Source of the DNA: Triplophysa rosa
Lineage: Eukaryota > Chordata > Actinopteri > Cypriniformes > Nemacheilidae
NCBI RefSeq assembly: GCF_024868665.1
Contig: NC_079890.1
Location: 129,858-193,857 of the forward strand
DNA length: 64,000 bases
Direction: 5' to 3'
The position numbers and the translations under genes were made by a program. Of the stretch, positions 1 through 12,890 are shown piece by piece; within the stretch, counting starts at the first letter, position 1, and every line of letters starts with the position of its first letter. A model generated the notes under the pieces. It was not told the origin of the DNA, did no database searches, and saw nothing but the letters and a program-made list of their open reading frames with translations.

Positions 1-90
1 CTCTTTGAAGATATGAAGTATGCAATACTACTCTACAGGTACTCAAGATTAACATGAGATTGGCAGAATAGTACGTGTGTTACCTCATAT
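1..90 (-). mobile_element. Edge fragment of TTAA-type non-autonomous DNA transposon
   Basis: The first ~85 bases match, in reverse complement, the left end of the element at 11482-14479. Both share the block around GGTACTCAAGATTAA and the following ATGAGATTGG. The match fades at ~85-90, where the other copy reaches its terminus, so this is probably one end of a copy cut by the window edge. Confidence 0.6.
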
Positions 91-319
91 TCTTGGGGAA
101 AAGCAAAAGTTTACAAAGGAACGATATGTTCACTGGAAGAGCAAAAGTCTTAGAATAGTTTTGCTCCCTTTCATATTTTTCCACTACCTACAGTATGTCC
201 CTTTAGTGGCTCAGTCTCGCGTCGCATCTGGTTTGAAAGTGTGAGCTAATGTTTTACATACTTGCATATCAAATTTATAGTAACTGTTGAGTTTAAAGAT
301 TAACACTTAACTCCCACAC

Positions 320-2508
320 TTTAATCAGGCAAAACTTACACTCGAGCTGCCAAAATACAGACAACACATCACATGCCCTACCAGAGACAAAAATATTTTG
401 GACCATTGCTACACCACAATAAAGAATGCATATCGCTCTGTCCCTAGAGCAGCTTTAGGACTGTCTGATCACTGCCTGGTTCACCTTATCCCAGCCTACA
501 GGCAGAAACTAAAAGCTGCCAAACCTATGGTAAGGACTGTTAAAAGATGGACCAACGAAACAGAGCGGGCCTTACAAGCCTGTTTCGAGTGCACCGATTG
601 GAGTGTTTTTGAAGCTGCTACCAGCGATCTGGATGAGCTCACAGAGACTGTAACATCATACATCAGTTTCTGTGAGGATTTGTGCATTCCTACCAGGACT
701 TCCTTAAAATACAACAATGATAAACCATGGTTCTCAGCAAAACTCAGACAGATTCGCCAAGCCAAGGAGGATGCCTACAGAAAAGGGGACAAAGTCTTGT
801 ACAAGCAGGCTAGGAACACATTGACAAAGGAGATCAGAGTGGCTAAGAGAAACTACTCTAAAAAGTTGGAAAACCGGTTTTCAGCCAACGACCCTGCGTC
901 TGTGTGGAAAGGCCTTAAAGACATCACCAACTACAAGCCACCATCCCCCAATTTTGCAGGCAATCAACACCTGGTCAATGATCTGAATGACTTTTACTGC
1001 AGATTTGAAAATGCTAACTTTACACCTCACACCAACTCTGACATTCTCTCTACACAACACCTATCACCTTCAGTCACCCCACCTCCTGCACTTCAGATCA
1101 GTGAAGAGGATGTGTGCCGAGTCTTTAGGAAACAAAAGACAAGAAAAGCACCAGGCCCAGATGGTATCTCCCCAGCCTGTCTTAAAAGCTGTGCTATTCA
1201 ACTGGCCTTCATCTTCTCACAGATCTTCAACAGATCACTGGAGCTGTGCACAGTTCCTTCCTGTTTCAAGCGCTCCACCATAATCCCCATCCCAAAGAAA
1301 CCCAAAATCACAGGACTGAATGACTACAGACCCGTCGCTCTCACATCTGTGGTCATGAAGTCATTCGAGAGACTGGTACTGGCTTATCTGAAGGACATCA
1401 CAGAACCCTTACTGGACCCCCTGCAGTTTGCCTACAGAGCAAACAGGTCTGTTGAGGATGCAGTTAACATGGGGCTGCATTTTGTCCTGAAACATCTGGA
1501 TAGACCAGGGACCTATGTGAGGATCCTGTTTGTGGACTTCAGCTCCGCTTTCAACACCATCATCCCATCACTGCTCCAGACAAAGTTAACCCAGCTATCT
1601 GTTCCTGGCTCTATCTGTCAGTGGATCACCAGCTTTCTGACAGACAGGCAGCAGTTAGTGAGAATGGGGAAACTCACATCCAGCACCCGCACAATCAGCA
1701 CTGGCGCCCCCCAGGGGTGCGTTCTCTCCCCACTGCTCTTCTCCCTGTACACAAATGACTGCACTGCCCAGGACCCTTCTGTCAGACTTCTGAAGTTCGC
1801 AGACGACACCACACTCATTGGCCTCATCCATTGTGGTGAAGAGTCTGCGTACAGACAGCAGGCTGAGCAGCTGGCTGTCTGGTGCAGTCATAACAACTTG
1901 GAAAACAGTGCTTAAACACGCTTAAAACAGTGGAGACGATTGTGGACTTCAGGAGAAACCCCCCTGCACTCCCCCCTCTCACCATCATGAACAGCACTGT
2001 GGCAGCAGTGGAGTCATTCCGGTTCCTGGGCACCACCATCTCTCAGGACCTGAAGTGGGACAATCACATTGCTGGGCTTTTTTAGCAGTGGAGCCAGAGG
2101 TTGTTCTTCTTACATCACCTGAAGAAGTTCAACCTACCACAAACTCTATTAAAACAGTTTTACTCAGCTGTCATAGAGTCTGTCCTCTGCACATCCATCA
2201 CTGTCTGGTTTGGCTCAGCCACAAAGTCAGACATCAGAAGACTACAGAGGACGGTTCGGACTGCTGAGAAGATCATTAGTGCTCCCCTGCCCACCCTCCA
2301 AGAACTGTATACATCCAGAGTGAGGAAAAGGGCTCAGAAAATCACCCTGGACCTCTCACATCCAAGCCATCATCTCTTCACAATGCTGCAGAGCACTGAG
2401 CACCAAAACAACCAGACACAAAAACAGCTTCTTCCCTCAGGCCATCTACCTCTTGAACAGTTACATGTTTTTACACACCGTGCAATTAATAACTCTGTGC
2501 AATTATAA
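320..2508 (+). pseudogene. LINE ORF2 remnant: endonuclease C-terminus plus reverse transcriptase
   Basis: The frame is open upstream of the ATG at 398 back to 320, so that ATG is not the true start. It carries the endonuclease SDH motif (ALGLSDHCLVH), then RT landmarks in order: RKAPGPDG, LNDYRPVAL, a palm motif FVDFSSAFNT, GAPQGCVLSPLLF and the catalytic FADDTTL near 1795-1815. The main frame stops at 1913-1915. Homology continues in another frame from ~1919 to 2508, so a small indel near 1905-1918 disabled the protein. A second in-frame TAG lies near 2084. The C-terminal part contains the LINE-typical SVLCTSITVWFGSA block. In life it would nick target DNA and reverse transcribe LINE RNA; this copy cannot. 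Confidence 0.88.
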
Positions 2509-2899
2509 TTAAGTGCAATATTAATTATATCCTCCAGATAATACACTATCTATTTTTATACAACTTTTTCTGTAAATTATGTTTCATTCATTCTGCTGTA
2601 TATAGCACATACCTTGTACTACAATAGTCTATTCTTATTTTTTACTTGTACATATTTACATACACACATAGCTTTACTCTCTATATCTTTATCTTATGTT
2701 TATTGTATTGTATTTGTTAATTTTTTATACCCATAGGCCCTTATTTAAATCATTGTGTACTGTATTCTATTGTGTTATGGTCTCTGTGTACTGTTGTTGC
2801 TGTTTCTGCGTTCTGGATGCTCCTGTCACCAAAACAAATACCTTGTATGTGCAAACATACTTGGCAATAAAGCTCTTTCTGATTCTGATTCTGATAAGT
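320..2899 (+). mobile_element. 5'-truncated non-LTR retrotransposon (LINE) with GATTCT tail
   Basis: Coding homology begins inside the endonuclease GDFN motif: only F-N remains, with an in-frame stop just upstream at 308-310. It runs through a full reverse transcriptase to a stop near 2508. A ~390-bp 3' UTR follows, with AATAAA and a short GATTCT repeat at ~2876-2899. The element belongs to the jockey/CR1/L2/Rex1 group; I cannot fix the clade by eye. A 3'-end copy lies at 63171-63297. Confidence 0.85.
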
Positions 2900-5021
2900 G
2901 TCACGGTCTTTGCACATACAGTCTGAAATTGCCGTATGCGTTTTTTCGTATTTGGCGTCTCTGAATTGTCAAAACGCATCTCAGAATGCTTGCTAGGCAG
3001 TGTGTAAATGTGATTGACACAACATGAAGTCGTATTTATTTTTTAACGTGCGGCAATTTCGGACGCAAATTTCGGACTCATTGTGCAATGGCCTTCACTC
3101 AGCGCAACATCTGTGTCTGTATGTCTTCATTGAACACCGGGTGGCATGCATGGATTTTTCAGATAAAAATGTCATTCTAATTTGCGTCTTATGCAATTTG
3201 GACAAATAACGGACATTAGTGTTTTGTTTTGGCGTCGTTTTTAATACAATAAGTTTGAATAAAAAATCTCGCCTTTTAGTATTTTAAAAGTTGAACAGAC
3301 GTAGATCTACATCTAAAGCACACTAAATTGATCATCTTGTTCTTTTGTAAAGGCATTCATCCAGTCAGGTTTTAAATCCCTCAGCAAGCAACACAACAAC
3401 ATAAGTGTACTTCCTTTGACGCAAAACACACAGTATCAACTAATCAGTCATAGAGGAAGATGATGTCTCGCTGTCGGCTCCCGCTTTGGTTACGACAAAA
3501 CTGACTGAGCGTTAATGGAAAGTGCTCGACATTTCATTACGACAGGAACATTATTCCTCAGTCCTCAAAACCCGGCACACGGTGGAAAATATGTACTAGT
3601 TTATGAGGAATCTAATTACCAGAGAGTTTAATCTGCACGCCGAGAGCTTCACCTATAACTTTGAGAATCTGCTCGGTTTATTACGCTGGTGAGAAACACT
3701 TAGCAGACATCGATCACTGCGAGAACCTTCAGGCGAGAGACGTTTGAGAAGCTCGTAAAATGAAGGAGAGATGGCGCAAACGTTAGTGGCTATAAAACGG
3801 ATCGTGGGTAAAATGACTCCGATGATGATGATGATGATGACGTTTAGTAGAAGCTTAACATGGTGTATGATGTGACGGTCCATTCCCGTTTAGTTTATTG
3901 TCCTTCTCGTTCAGTTGAATGCGATTCATGCAGAGCTGCAGAGTGACGTGAAAAATCTGTAAAGATCAAACATCATTTATGAAAGAACAATATTGTGACG
4001 CAAACGCTGCAGGACACTGAAGTTTATTGGTTCAACCAAATTCATTCTGAAATTTCAGTGCTGATGATAAAATAATATTTAGGGATCAATCTTTTCGTGA
4101 AGATGGTCATGCATGACTAAATATTGTGACTGTCATGTGGCAAAAGCCTTTTGTGATGCTGAAAGAGGACATAATGAAGTTTAACTCGGGATCTGCAGGG
4201 CCACTGTCTCTCCAACCAGCTCCAACACACCTGCCTTGACGTTTCTAGTAATCCTGAAGATTTTGATTGGCTGTTTCCGGTGTGTTTGATCCCAGCTTTA
4301 ACCAAATACAAGATGGTGAAATATGATGCGTGCATTGAGAGAGAGTTTATTGTGACACAGATCACAGATGAGGTTCCCGTTCCCTCAGAAGTCAGCTGTC
4401 TATGTAGAAAGCAAATCAGCGGGCTGTGTTTTGAACGGGTGTGCCTCACATGTCCTGAAAAGTCAAGCACGGGCTCTTTGATCGCCCTCTGGTGGTAATA
4501 AACCCCTCCCTCTCCATGTAAACGAATGGGACTTGAGTCAAAATAAAAAAATGAATTGCTTCCAGGAAAAAAATCTGAAAGATAGTTTTGATCATTTAAG
4601 GTAGTTGTCATCACGCTGATATGTGTTCAATTGTTCGTTTTTGTGAAAAGTTTGATTTTAGCTAGTAATTTGATGCTATAAAAGCGTGTCGTTATGCCTG
4701 ACAGTTGTGATTGACAGCTTCTCTGAGCGGACTATCGGAGGTTCGAGAGGAGATTGAAGATATATGACCAACTATTCATTTCCGATTCCTAATGATTAAG
4801 ACGTTAGTTGTTGTTTTGACCTTATTTAAGCAAGCGCTTTGGTTTAGGGCAGTCAAATGAGAAGTTCAGGGGGCGTGGTTGAATGGGCGTGCGAGAGTTT
4901 TGGGCGGAGGTTTTACGTTTTATGCTCAGTGCATTACAATGGAAGGAAAAGACGTCACGCCGTCCATCTTGTTTTACAGTCGATGGTTTTGAAGATGTCA
5001 GATTGCTAACAGCAGATGGAA
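2900..5021. other. No gene seen
   Basis: AT-rich sequence with scattered stops and a short (GAT)n at ~3818-3840. Short open frames (such as 4117-4614 minus) show no motif or codon pattern I recognise. Confidence 0.5.
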
Positions 5022-5024
5022 ACA

Positions 5025-5068
<44 letters not shown>

Positions 5069-5078
5069 CACACACACA
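5022..5078. repeat. Composite microsatellite (CACG)n(CA)n
   Basis: An uninterrupted alternating tract: about seven CACG units followed by about 11 CA dinucleotides. Confidence 0.97.
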
Positions 5079-5912
5079 GAGATGATGGTCTGGTTAATTG
5101 ATGGAGTGTGTGTTGCATCTGTCCGCTGGTCTGACTTTTCTCTCCATCACTCGTCCATCTGTCGGCTTCACATGCTAATTGTGTTTCTGTTAGACACCAC
5201 TCATCCTCATCAACATACACCTGCACACTTGATGCACTTAACAAACTTTCACATTTTATTCCATTATTACACTCAGAAGAGTTCAAAGTTAAAATATTTT
5301 GTGTATATTTTAATATATATTTTTTAGGGGGTTTTTTTATCAATAAAATGTGAATTTAGTTTTTAATGAGGTTGCCATTTCCCCCGAAATCCTGGCCAGG
5401 ACATCAGGGGGAAAATGGCACAATATTTAAATACTTATTCAAACATTTTCCAGAACAAACGCTGTTAATTAGGTGTGATTGTCTTTGTATAGATGAGGAA
5501 TCTGCTGATGCATGCTGGGATTGTAGACAGTTATTATTAGATGACACAAGTAAATGAATTAGATTACTATGTTAGAAAAAACTTTACTGAAAGAGATTCA
5601 TTTAATACTGTATTTATTCATACACACCTGTAAAAAACACCACTAACAACATCACATTCTCTGTATGTTGAACACCAGTTGTGTTGTAAATGATTAATAC
5701 TGTTACAGTTATTCTCATTATTATAATGATGTCTTTCACAAGAGAACCTGAGCTCATGTATTTATGAATGAAATACACATGTTTTACTGTGCTTCACAAC
5801 AAACCATGTACAAATTCATCATTTTAAACCATTGCAGAGTATTTTCTCCATTAAACTGCAGTTTACCAAAGACAGTTTAAAAACGTGGTTTGAAACTGCC
5901 CCGGTTTATTTT
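5079..5912. other. No gene seen; possible DNA-transposon end
   Basis: AT-rich. Around 5370-5420 a CCCGAAATCCTGGCCAGGAC block resembles 49620-49660 and may be part of a dispersed DNA-transposon end. Nothing else supportable. Confidence 0.4.
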
Positions 5913-6149
5913 CACGCACGCACGCACGCACGCACGCATGCACAAAAACAAAACTTTGCCACTAATGAGTTTTAGTAGCTATTTATCAACGTCAGCCAAG
6001 AGTTTTCTTATTAATTTCCCCAACACACACACACACACACGCACGCACGCACGCACGCACACACACGCACAGCACACACGCACGCACGCACACACACACA
6101 CGCACGCACACACACACACACACGCAGACAGTCTCTCTCTCTCTCTCTC
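5913..6149. repeat. Cluster of CACG, CA and TC microsatellites
   Basis: (CACG)n lies at 5913-5937, mixed (CA)n/(CGCA)n at 6022-6125, and (TC)n at ~6131-6149. Ordinary sequence at 5938-6021 separates the first two. Confidence 0.95.
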
Positions 6150-8416
6150 AGATAAGCTGCCACTATATGAGAGGCTGATGGAGAAGTCAATGAGGGGTTG
6201 TGGGTAATATACTGTATTTTTGTACATCGTGAGCCAAAAATATCTCAATAACACAATATCTGTATGTTTTGTGTGTGTGCGTTTTATTCCAGTGCCTGTA
6301 CTCTTAAGACCACAATACGTTTTTTTTACATATGGCAGTACATTTAAGGTCTGATTTAATTCGATTTTTTTAAGTCCAGCTGCTGTATGACTTGTAGGCG
6401 GGGTTACACAGATATGGTGAGATGACATCATCATTTTATTCTCATTGTCTGTTGATGATGCTGCAGATGCTGTATTTCTGTTGACTTTGTATTCACAAGT
6501 CGCGCCCCTCGTCCAGCTTTGACCGTCAGAGATTCGTCGAGTGTCTCTCGTTTCTCTGTCCTGATTATCTTCTTCTGTCTGTCCGTCTCTGTGTGTGTCA
6601 GAGTCATTTAATGGCCGTCTGCTCGGTAGATACAGTAGATTGGTGAATGTGTCTCTCTCTTTTAAGACAAGCAGACAGACCGAGAAACAGCAGAACAAAA
6701 GACAGAGTTACATGTCATGTGTTAGGCTAGATGTATTGATGCTGAAATGTTTTTATTTGTTATATTGGTACATCTACACGTTGCTTTGACGTTAATAAGT
6801 AGCAGGGGAGGGTTCTTTTAAACAACAATATTTGACTGGATGTTTTGCTGAGATTAAATTGGCAAACATTAGGCAGAACGTTACTCGATTATTGTGTTTT
6901 CTCATTAAACACAATCTGACTCCAGGCCTGATGACTATCATCTAGTAAACATATGCTAATTAATGAACGGATCTTCATGCCCAACGGAGCGCAAGCGTTC
7001 TTTAGGAAATGAGTTTCACGAGGTGACAGAAAGAAGCAGCATCAGTGGGGTCAAAGGTCATCCGGCCGACATCATCATGCTGTCGCGATTATGAGCTCGT
7101 GTGTGAAAAAAACACCATGAAAAGTATTTCTGTAGCACGTTCTCTTACACATTTACCAGCGGCGTCTCCTTCATGAGATTGAACTGTGTCCGTCCGATCC
7201 ATGCCGAGGGGTTTCGGTCATACTACTGATTTCACAGACTGGTTTTCGTCTACTATAGTGAACGGAAGCAGGTGATTTCAGATCCCTATGTTGTGATACT
7301 CTAACTGAAATCATTTCTGTGTTGACTGTAGGAATGACACACACAGGGTTTGGCTGGTAATGAGAATACATTTCAGAGCTTAAAAACAAGCACACAACAC
7401 AAGCAGATGACACACTTTCTGCCATCCCACAAACTCAAGAGAATGACACTTTCTCCAGTTCACACGTCTTCTTCATCTCTTCCAGAAGGGATCGATTAGA
7501 CATTCAGAGAGGAGACATTTAAATGTAGTCTAATGTGTAACCATGGCATGATAAAGTCAGCGTCACATTTCCCTGAGGATGTAGGAGATTACAGGTTGTC
7601 ATGCAGACGGCGTCCGTCAATGCCGAGACATTTCCTGATGTCATTTCATGCCACAGCAGCTCAAGGCTTGATTGGGATTTTTCTTTCACTGTTTGTTTTG
7701 GAAACATAATGAGCGGCTGTGCTTCTGAATAGACGGCTGGAATTCTATAATCCCCAACGCAATTTTACAGGCGAGAAAACTAGAAATGTGTTCTTTTTCT
7801 GAAGATAATTAATAGGAAATTGTAGTTTGTTTTTGTTAATCCGTGTGTTTCGTCTGTCTTTGAAGGACTCAGACGAACGTTCAGACCGTGTTCTGCCTCG
7901 CTTGTTTTCGGCTGGTTTTGTTGAAATTAATGGTGTTCTGTGGGCTGCTAATTTTCTCACCTATTCATGTAAAATGCTCTTTGTTTGAAAGCTTTGAAAG
8001 TTAATGTGCGCCTTCAAGCGCTGAATAAATGCTGAAGTCTGGCTTCACCTCAGAGGCGAAACTTTCAGCTCATTTCATTCTTAAAGGCTGAAATTACAGC
8101 ATCCACTCAGGTCAGAGTTTATTTTTAGTTTCACAACGAGACTTTTAGCAAACTTCTTTTCTAAGAATGAGATATTGAAATGTTTGAAGATATTTGATGG
8201 AAAAATGTTAGGAGTGATAGGCTCCAGTGGCTTTAGAGAATAAATGGATGGATGAATGGATGAATGAATGAATAGTATCAGTGTGAGATTACACAAACTG
8301 TCACTGAACGCACACAACTGAATCACACTGTCTTCACCTGGCAAACTCTAATCTGATTGGCTGTTCTTATGCAACCATAAATTGAACTCGGGTCACCTGC
8401 AGCATGATTAATGTGT
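6150..8416. other. No gene seen
   Basis: No coding frame with recognisable content. At 8214-8275 there is 'ATAGGCTCCAGTGG' followed by ATGGATGA-type repeats, resembling the 3' end of a common fish retroposon. Confidence 0.45.
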
Positions 8417-8651
8417 ATGCAAGGCAAGTTTATTTATGTAGCACATTTCATACACAAGGTCATTCAAAGTGCTTTACATAGAATGATTGACAAAGGAAAA
8501 ATAAAATACATAATGCACAAGACATCTTTAAAAAGCAGATGATTTAAAATGGGAAATAAAATTGATTTAAAATGTGTGTGTTTATAAAAAGAATAAAATC
8601 AAAGGAAAACAGAAATAAAAGTGCAGTTGATCATGTAAACCAGTACAGTGC

Positions 8652-9716
8652 TCAGGTTGTAAATGCGCAGCTAAACAAATGTGTTTTTAATCTGGACTCT
8701 ACTGTTGGTGAACATCTGATGTGTTCTGGAAGCAGATTCCAGCTATGGGTGGTGTAATGGCTAAACGCTGACTCGCCTTGTTTTGAGTGAACCCTTGTTA
8801 TCTCTAACTGACCTGATCTTAATGATCTGAGAAGTCTGTTTGGTTTATATTCAATAAGCATATCTGAAATGTATTTAGGTCCTAGACCATTGAGTGATTT
8901 GTAGACAATTAACAATACTTTAAAATCGATTCTACATGTACAGTAACTGGTAGCCAGTGTAGAGACCTGAGGATTGGAGTGATAAGCTCAGCAGCGGCGT
9001 TCTTTATAAGCAGCAGTCTTTTTGGGAAGCCCTGTAAGGAGTCCATTACAGTAATCCACCCTGCTGGTGATGAAAGGATCAACTAGTTTCTCTAAATCTT
9101 GGTTTGAGACAAAACATCTGATTCTGGCTATGCTTCTGAGATGGTAGTACGCTGATTTGCTTATTGATTTGACATGACTGCTGAAACTAAGGTCAGACTC
9201 TAGAATGACACCAAGATTTTTAACTTTACTTTGTTTCTTTAGACCTCTTGAGTCAAGGTATGAGTTTACCTTGTTAGTTTAATCTTTGTTACTAAAGTTT
9301 GGTCTTTCTTTAACTGAAGGAAGTTTTGACACATCCAGCTGTTCATTTCATCAATGCACTGGCAAAGAGAGTCAATAGGCCTGTAGTCATTGGGTGAGAG
9401 GGTTAGGAAGATCTGAGTGTCATCTGCATAGCTGTGGGGGGCAATTTGGTTCTTTTTCATTATTTGGTCAAGTGGGAGCATATACAAAGAGGAGCGGATC
9501 GAGAATCGAGCCCTGTGGAACACCACAAGTCATGGGGTGTCCTGTCAGATTTATGGTTGCCTACGTTCACATAGTAACCTCTCCCTTTAAGGTATGACCC
9601 GAACCATTTAAGGTTCAACCCAGAAAGCCCTACCCAGTTTTCCAGCCTACAGATTGCTATGTAGGAGTATGGTGTGATCTACTGTGTAAAAGGCAGCACT
9701 GAGATCTAGTAACACC
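8652..9716 (-). pseudogene. L2 LINE reverse transcriptase, C-terminal half
   Basis: Minus-strand fragments carry LVLLDLSAAFYTVDHT at the insertion edge (~9715-9670), then the catalytic SYADDTQIFL near 9430. They end with the L2-typical AFSHYTTHSWNLLPEHIR and RLKTHLFSCAF before the stop at 8652. Frameshifts separate the blocks. This would be the palm, thumb and C-terminal domain of the polymerase. It is non-functional. Confidence 0.8.
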
Positions 9717-9720
9717 AGAA

Positions 9721-10111
9721 ATGTAAGCTTCAGCGCAAGTTCTGCCGGGAAGACTCAATATCAAGTCACCTACTACGTATAGACCTATACAATTAACATC
9801 CAACCAATCATCATCCAACACTTGTAGTATATAAGATCGCCACTTAATCTCTGTTTGCGTTCGCAGTTGAAGCCTCTGGATTTTACCCCCATCCCCCCAC
9901 CACCACCAGGTTGGTCCTGTCTATTAACACAAAGGGGGTTGGCTGCGCCCCTGCCTTCATCATCAGGCAGGAAGTGCAGGAATCCTTGACCCTCTGGATG
10001 CAAGCTATGGACGGGGCCTACGCCAAAGAACTATATACTTTACCAGTTTCGACATAGTTGTCTAAATAAATGTTCATTGTCACATAATCTTGCCTCCCGA
10101 GTCTTTCTGGT
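9721..10111 (+). mobile_element. Solo-LTR-like element, copy 1 (391 bp)
   Basis: Flanked by a 4-bp duplication AGAA (9717-9720 and 10112-10115). Removing the insert and one AGAA restores the LINE frame ..GKISVLVLLDLSAAF.. on the minus strand. Ends are ATGTAAGCTTCAGC and GAGTCTTTCTGGT. Inside are a TATA-like TATATAAGA near 9829 and AATAAA near 10065, placed as in an LTR (U3-TATA, R, poly(A) signal). The ends are not the usual TG...CA, so the LTR call is an inference. A second copy lies at 59942-60352, inverted. Confidence 0.65.
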
Positions 10112-11473
10112 AGAACTGATATCTTGCCTGAATCAGAATTTAATCATCTATTATCTTTATGAGCACTGTCTCTGTGCTGTGGAAACTGATAATTGTCCAG
10201 GTAACCATTTGAGTTTAAGAATTTGGTCAGCTGATTGAAGACAACCTTTTCAATAATCGTGCCTATAAAGGAAAGATTTGATATTGGTCTGTAGTTAGAC
10301 AGTAAGGTTTTGTCTAGATTGCTCTTTCTTAGTAGAGGCTTGACAACTGCAGTTTTTAGTGACTCTGGGAAAGTTCCTGAAAGCAGTGAGGTATTTACTA
10401 TTTTCAGGAGATCTGCTTCTAAACAGTTAAACACTCTTTCGAAAAAGGATGTGGGAAGTGTGTCAAGACTGCATGTTAAGGCTTTAAGATGCTGTACTAT
10501 TTCCTCCAAGGTTTTGTGATCAATTGTCTGAAATTCAGAAGTTGTTAATTTCTGAGGTTGTTGTACTGAAGTCAGAGTGACCTGACTGCCGCATGGAGCT
10601 TTGCTGATTTCCATTCTGATATTATTGATCTTATCAAGGAAAAAAGTTGCAAACTCATTGCATTTGCCATCCGACAGCATTTCCCTGGGAACTTGCCTCG
10701 GGGGATTTGTTTGTCACTCTGCAGTAGTTAAAAGAGTACGGTGTTGTTTATGTTGCAGTTAATAATGTTTGAGAAAAAAGTCTGTCTAGCTTTGCCTGAT
10801 TCAACATTGAAGGCATGCAGACTGTCTTTATAGATGTCATATTTGTTTTTCGCCACATACTCTCAGCTTTTATGCATGTTCTTTTCATGCTTTGTACTGC
10901 TGGTGTGTTTCTCCAGGGTGCTTTACGCCTGCCAGTCATCATCTTGATCTTTACTGGAGCGATGTCCTCAATAGCATTTTTAACTTTTGCATTAAAGCTA
11001 TCGTGGAGAACATCAACAGAGTCTGCAGATATACTTGGTGACAAAAACATAGCATTCATAAATAGCTCACTGGTGTTCTCATTTATGAATCTCTTTTTTA
11101 CAGAGACGGGTCTATATTCAGTGGCAGGACAGATCAATATATCAAAGAAAATACAGAAATGATCAGACAGCGCCACATCTCTAACAGAGGTGGATGAAAT
11201 GTTTAGACCTTTAATAATGAGCAGATCCAGAGTGTGTCCACGATTGTGTGTGGGACCGTGCACATGCTGGATAAGATCAAAAGTGTTTAAAACATTTAAA
11301 AGTTCACTTGCAGTGTTGTTTTCTGTCTTGTCTACATGAATATTAAAATATCCAGCAATAAAAAAGCAGTCACATTCAGAAGAAATAGCTGATAGCAGTT
11401 CTGAAAGGTCATCGATAAAGACTGAGGAGTATTTGGGAGGTCTGAAATAATTGTAAAGAGAATGCGTGATGCA
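10112..11473 (-). pseudogene. L2 LINE endonuclease C-half and RT N-half
   Basis: On the minus strand, from ~11455: the RPPKY block, then GYFNIHVD (a changed GDFN motif), HGPTHNRGHTLDLLI, and ALSDHF, the endonuclease SDH motif. The linker and RT N-terminus follow with LLSNYRPISNLSFIGTIIEKV. Open pieces are 10748-11263 and 10144-10680, in shifted frames. The final block before the LTR-like insertion reads TETVLIK. The tyrosine in GYFN replaces the usual metal-coordinating Asp, so the nuclease would be dead even without the frameshifts. Confidence 0.8.
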
Positions 11474-12287
11474 CTTTTTAAAGCGGCCCTAACACATGCG
11501 GTTTCTACCAATCTCATATTAATCTTGAGTACCTATAGAGTAGTATTGCATTCTTCGTATCTTCGAAGAGTATTTAGTTTGATCACATTTATAAAAGATA
11601 GATACAGCTGTAGGATTATTTCCGAAAGCATACGGCGCGTGCGTGGGGGGAGGGGTAGGCTGAACTAAAGCACGTGCGCACCCATTGCCAACAAAACACA
11701 GACATCAGTTTCACTAACCGCATGCGGTTCATGTCCGCCATCTGTTAGCGCTGGGACGGCTCCATATATCAGTTTCAAACATCTCCAAATCCAGCGTTAT
11801 ATCCACTGTTTATATAACATTCATCACACAAATGCAGTGAACAAACAAACACCTGCACTTCTCTCTCTCTCTCCTGCACACAAGTGAAAGTGACTTCTGC
11901 GCATGCTCCTTCTCCTGCTTTCCTTGCTGCCGCGTGCTTTTCCAGGAGAATTGTCCAATAAGGGACTAGGGCTGCAACTAACGATTATTTTAATTGTCGA
12001 CTAATCTAACGATTATTATTTTTTATTAATCTAATAAAGATTTTTTGGATTACTTTCTTAATCCTTTGGCAAACTTTGCAAATAAACAATAAGTTCTAGT
12101 ATTTTCTTACATTATAAAGCATATCATACTTTTTACTCCACTACATCTTATAAATAAATATTGTTGTTTTAACATTTTAATCTTCTTTTAATTAAGTAGT
12201 TTTATTTTAAAAGTAAAAAAGACTGACTTTTTATGTACTTAAGTACTGTATTAAAGGTAAAAAAAAAAAAACTTAGCTCAGTATACT

Positions 12288-12890
12288 GTGGTAGGCTATA
12301 TGAGACTAGAAAAAAATCACATCTCAAATGTCACAAAAACAGCCTTCTTCCACCTTAGAAATGTTGCCAAATTGCGAAATATTTTATGTGTGGCTGACGC
12401 AGAGAAGCTTATTCATGCATTTGTGACCTCAAGACTTGACTACTGTAATGCACTGCTTAGTGGTTGTCCTGCAGCATCAATAAACAAACTACAGTTAGTT
12501 CAGAATGCAGCTGCCAGAGTTCTAACCAGGTCCAGAAAATACGATCACATAACCCCAATGTTATCAACCCTTCACTGGTTACCCATTAAGTATCGTATTG
12601 ACTTTAAAGTTCTTTTAATTACTTATAAAGCCTTAAACGGTTTAGCCCCTACCTACATAACAGAGCTTCTACCACACTACAACCCATCACGCTCTCTAAG
12701 ATCTCAAAACTCCAGACTTTTGATAACACCTAGAATAACTAAATCCACCAAAGGGGGTAGAGCTTTCTCATACGTAGCACCTAAACTCTGGAATAGCCTC
12801 CCCGATACTATTCGAGGGTCAGACACACTCTCCCAATTTAAATCTAGATTAAAGACACATCTTTTCAGCCAAGCATTCACTAATACATAG
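12288..12890 (+). pseudogene. L2 LINE ORF2 C-terminal domain
   Basis: An open frame encodes the region after the polymerase core of an L2 ORF2. Blocks include TKTAFFHLRNVAKLR, EKLIHAFVTSRLDYCNALL, QLVQNAAARVLT, HWLPIKYRIDFKVLLITYKALNG and the terminal RLKTHLFSQAF. The catalytic RT motifs are absent, so this is a 5'-truncated, dead-on-arrival insertion. The true homology starts near 12300; the ATG used by the frame is probably flanking hAT sequence. Confidence 0.88.

Noticed and set aside
5979..6698. Minus-strand frame of 239 codons with a Cys/Val-rich stretch
   Set aside because: Most of its distinctive composition comes from reading through the CA/CACG microsatellite; no domain in the remainder.
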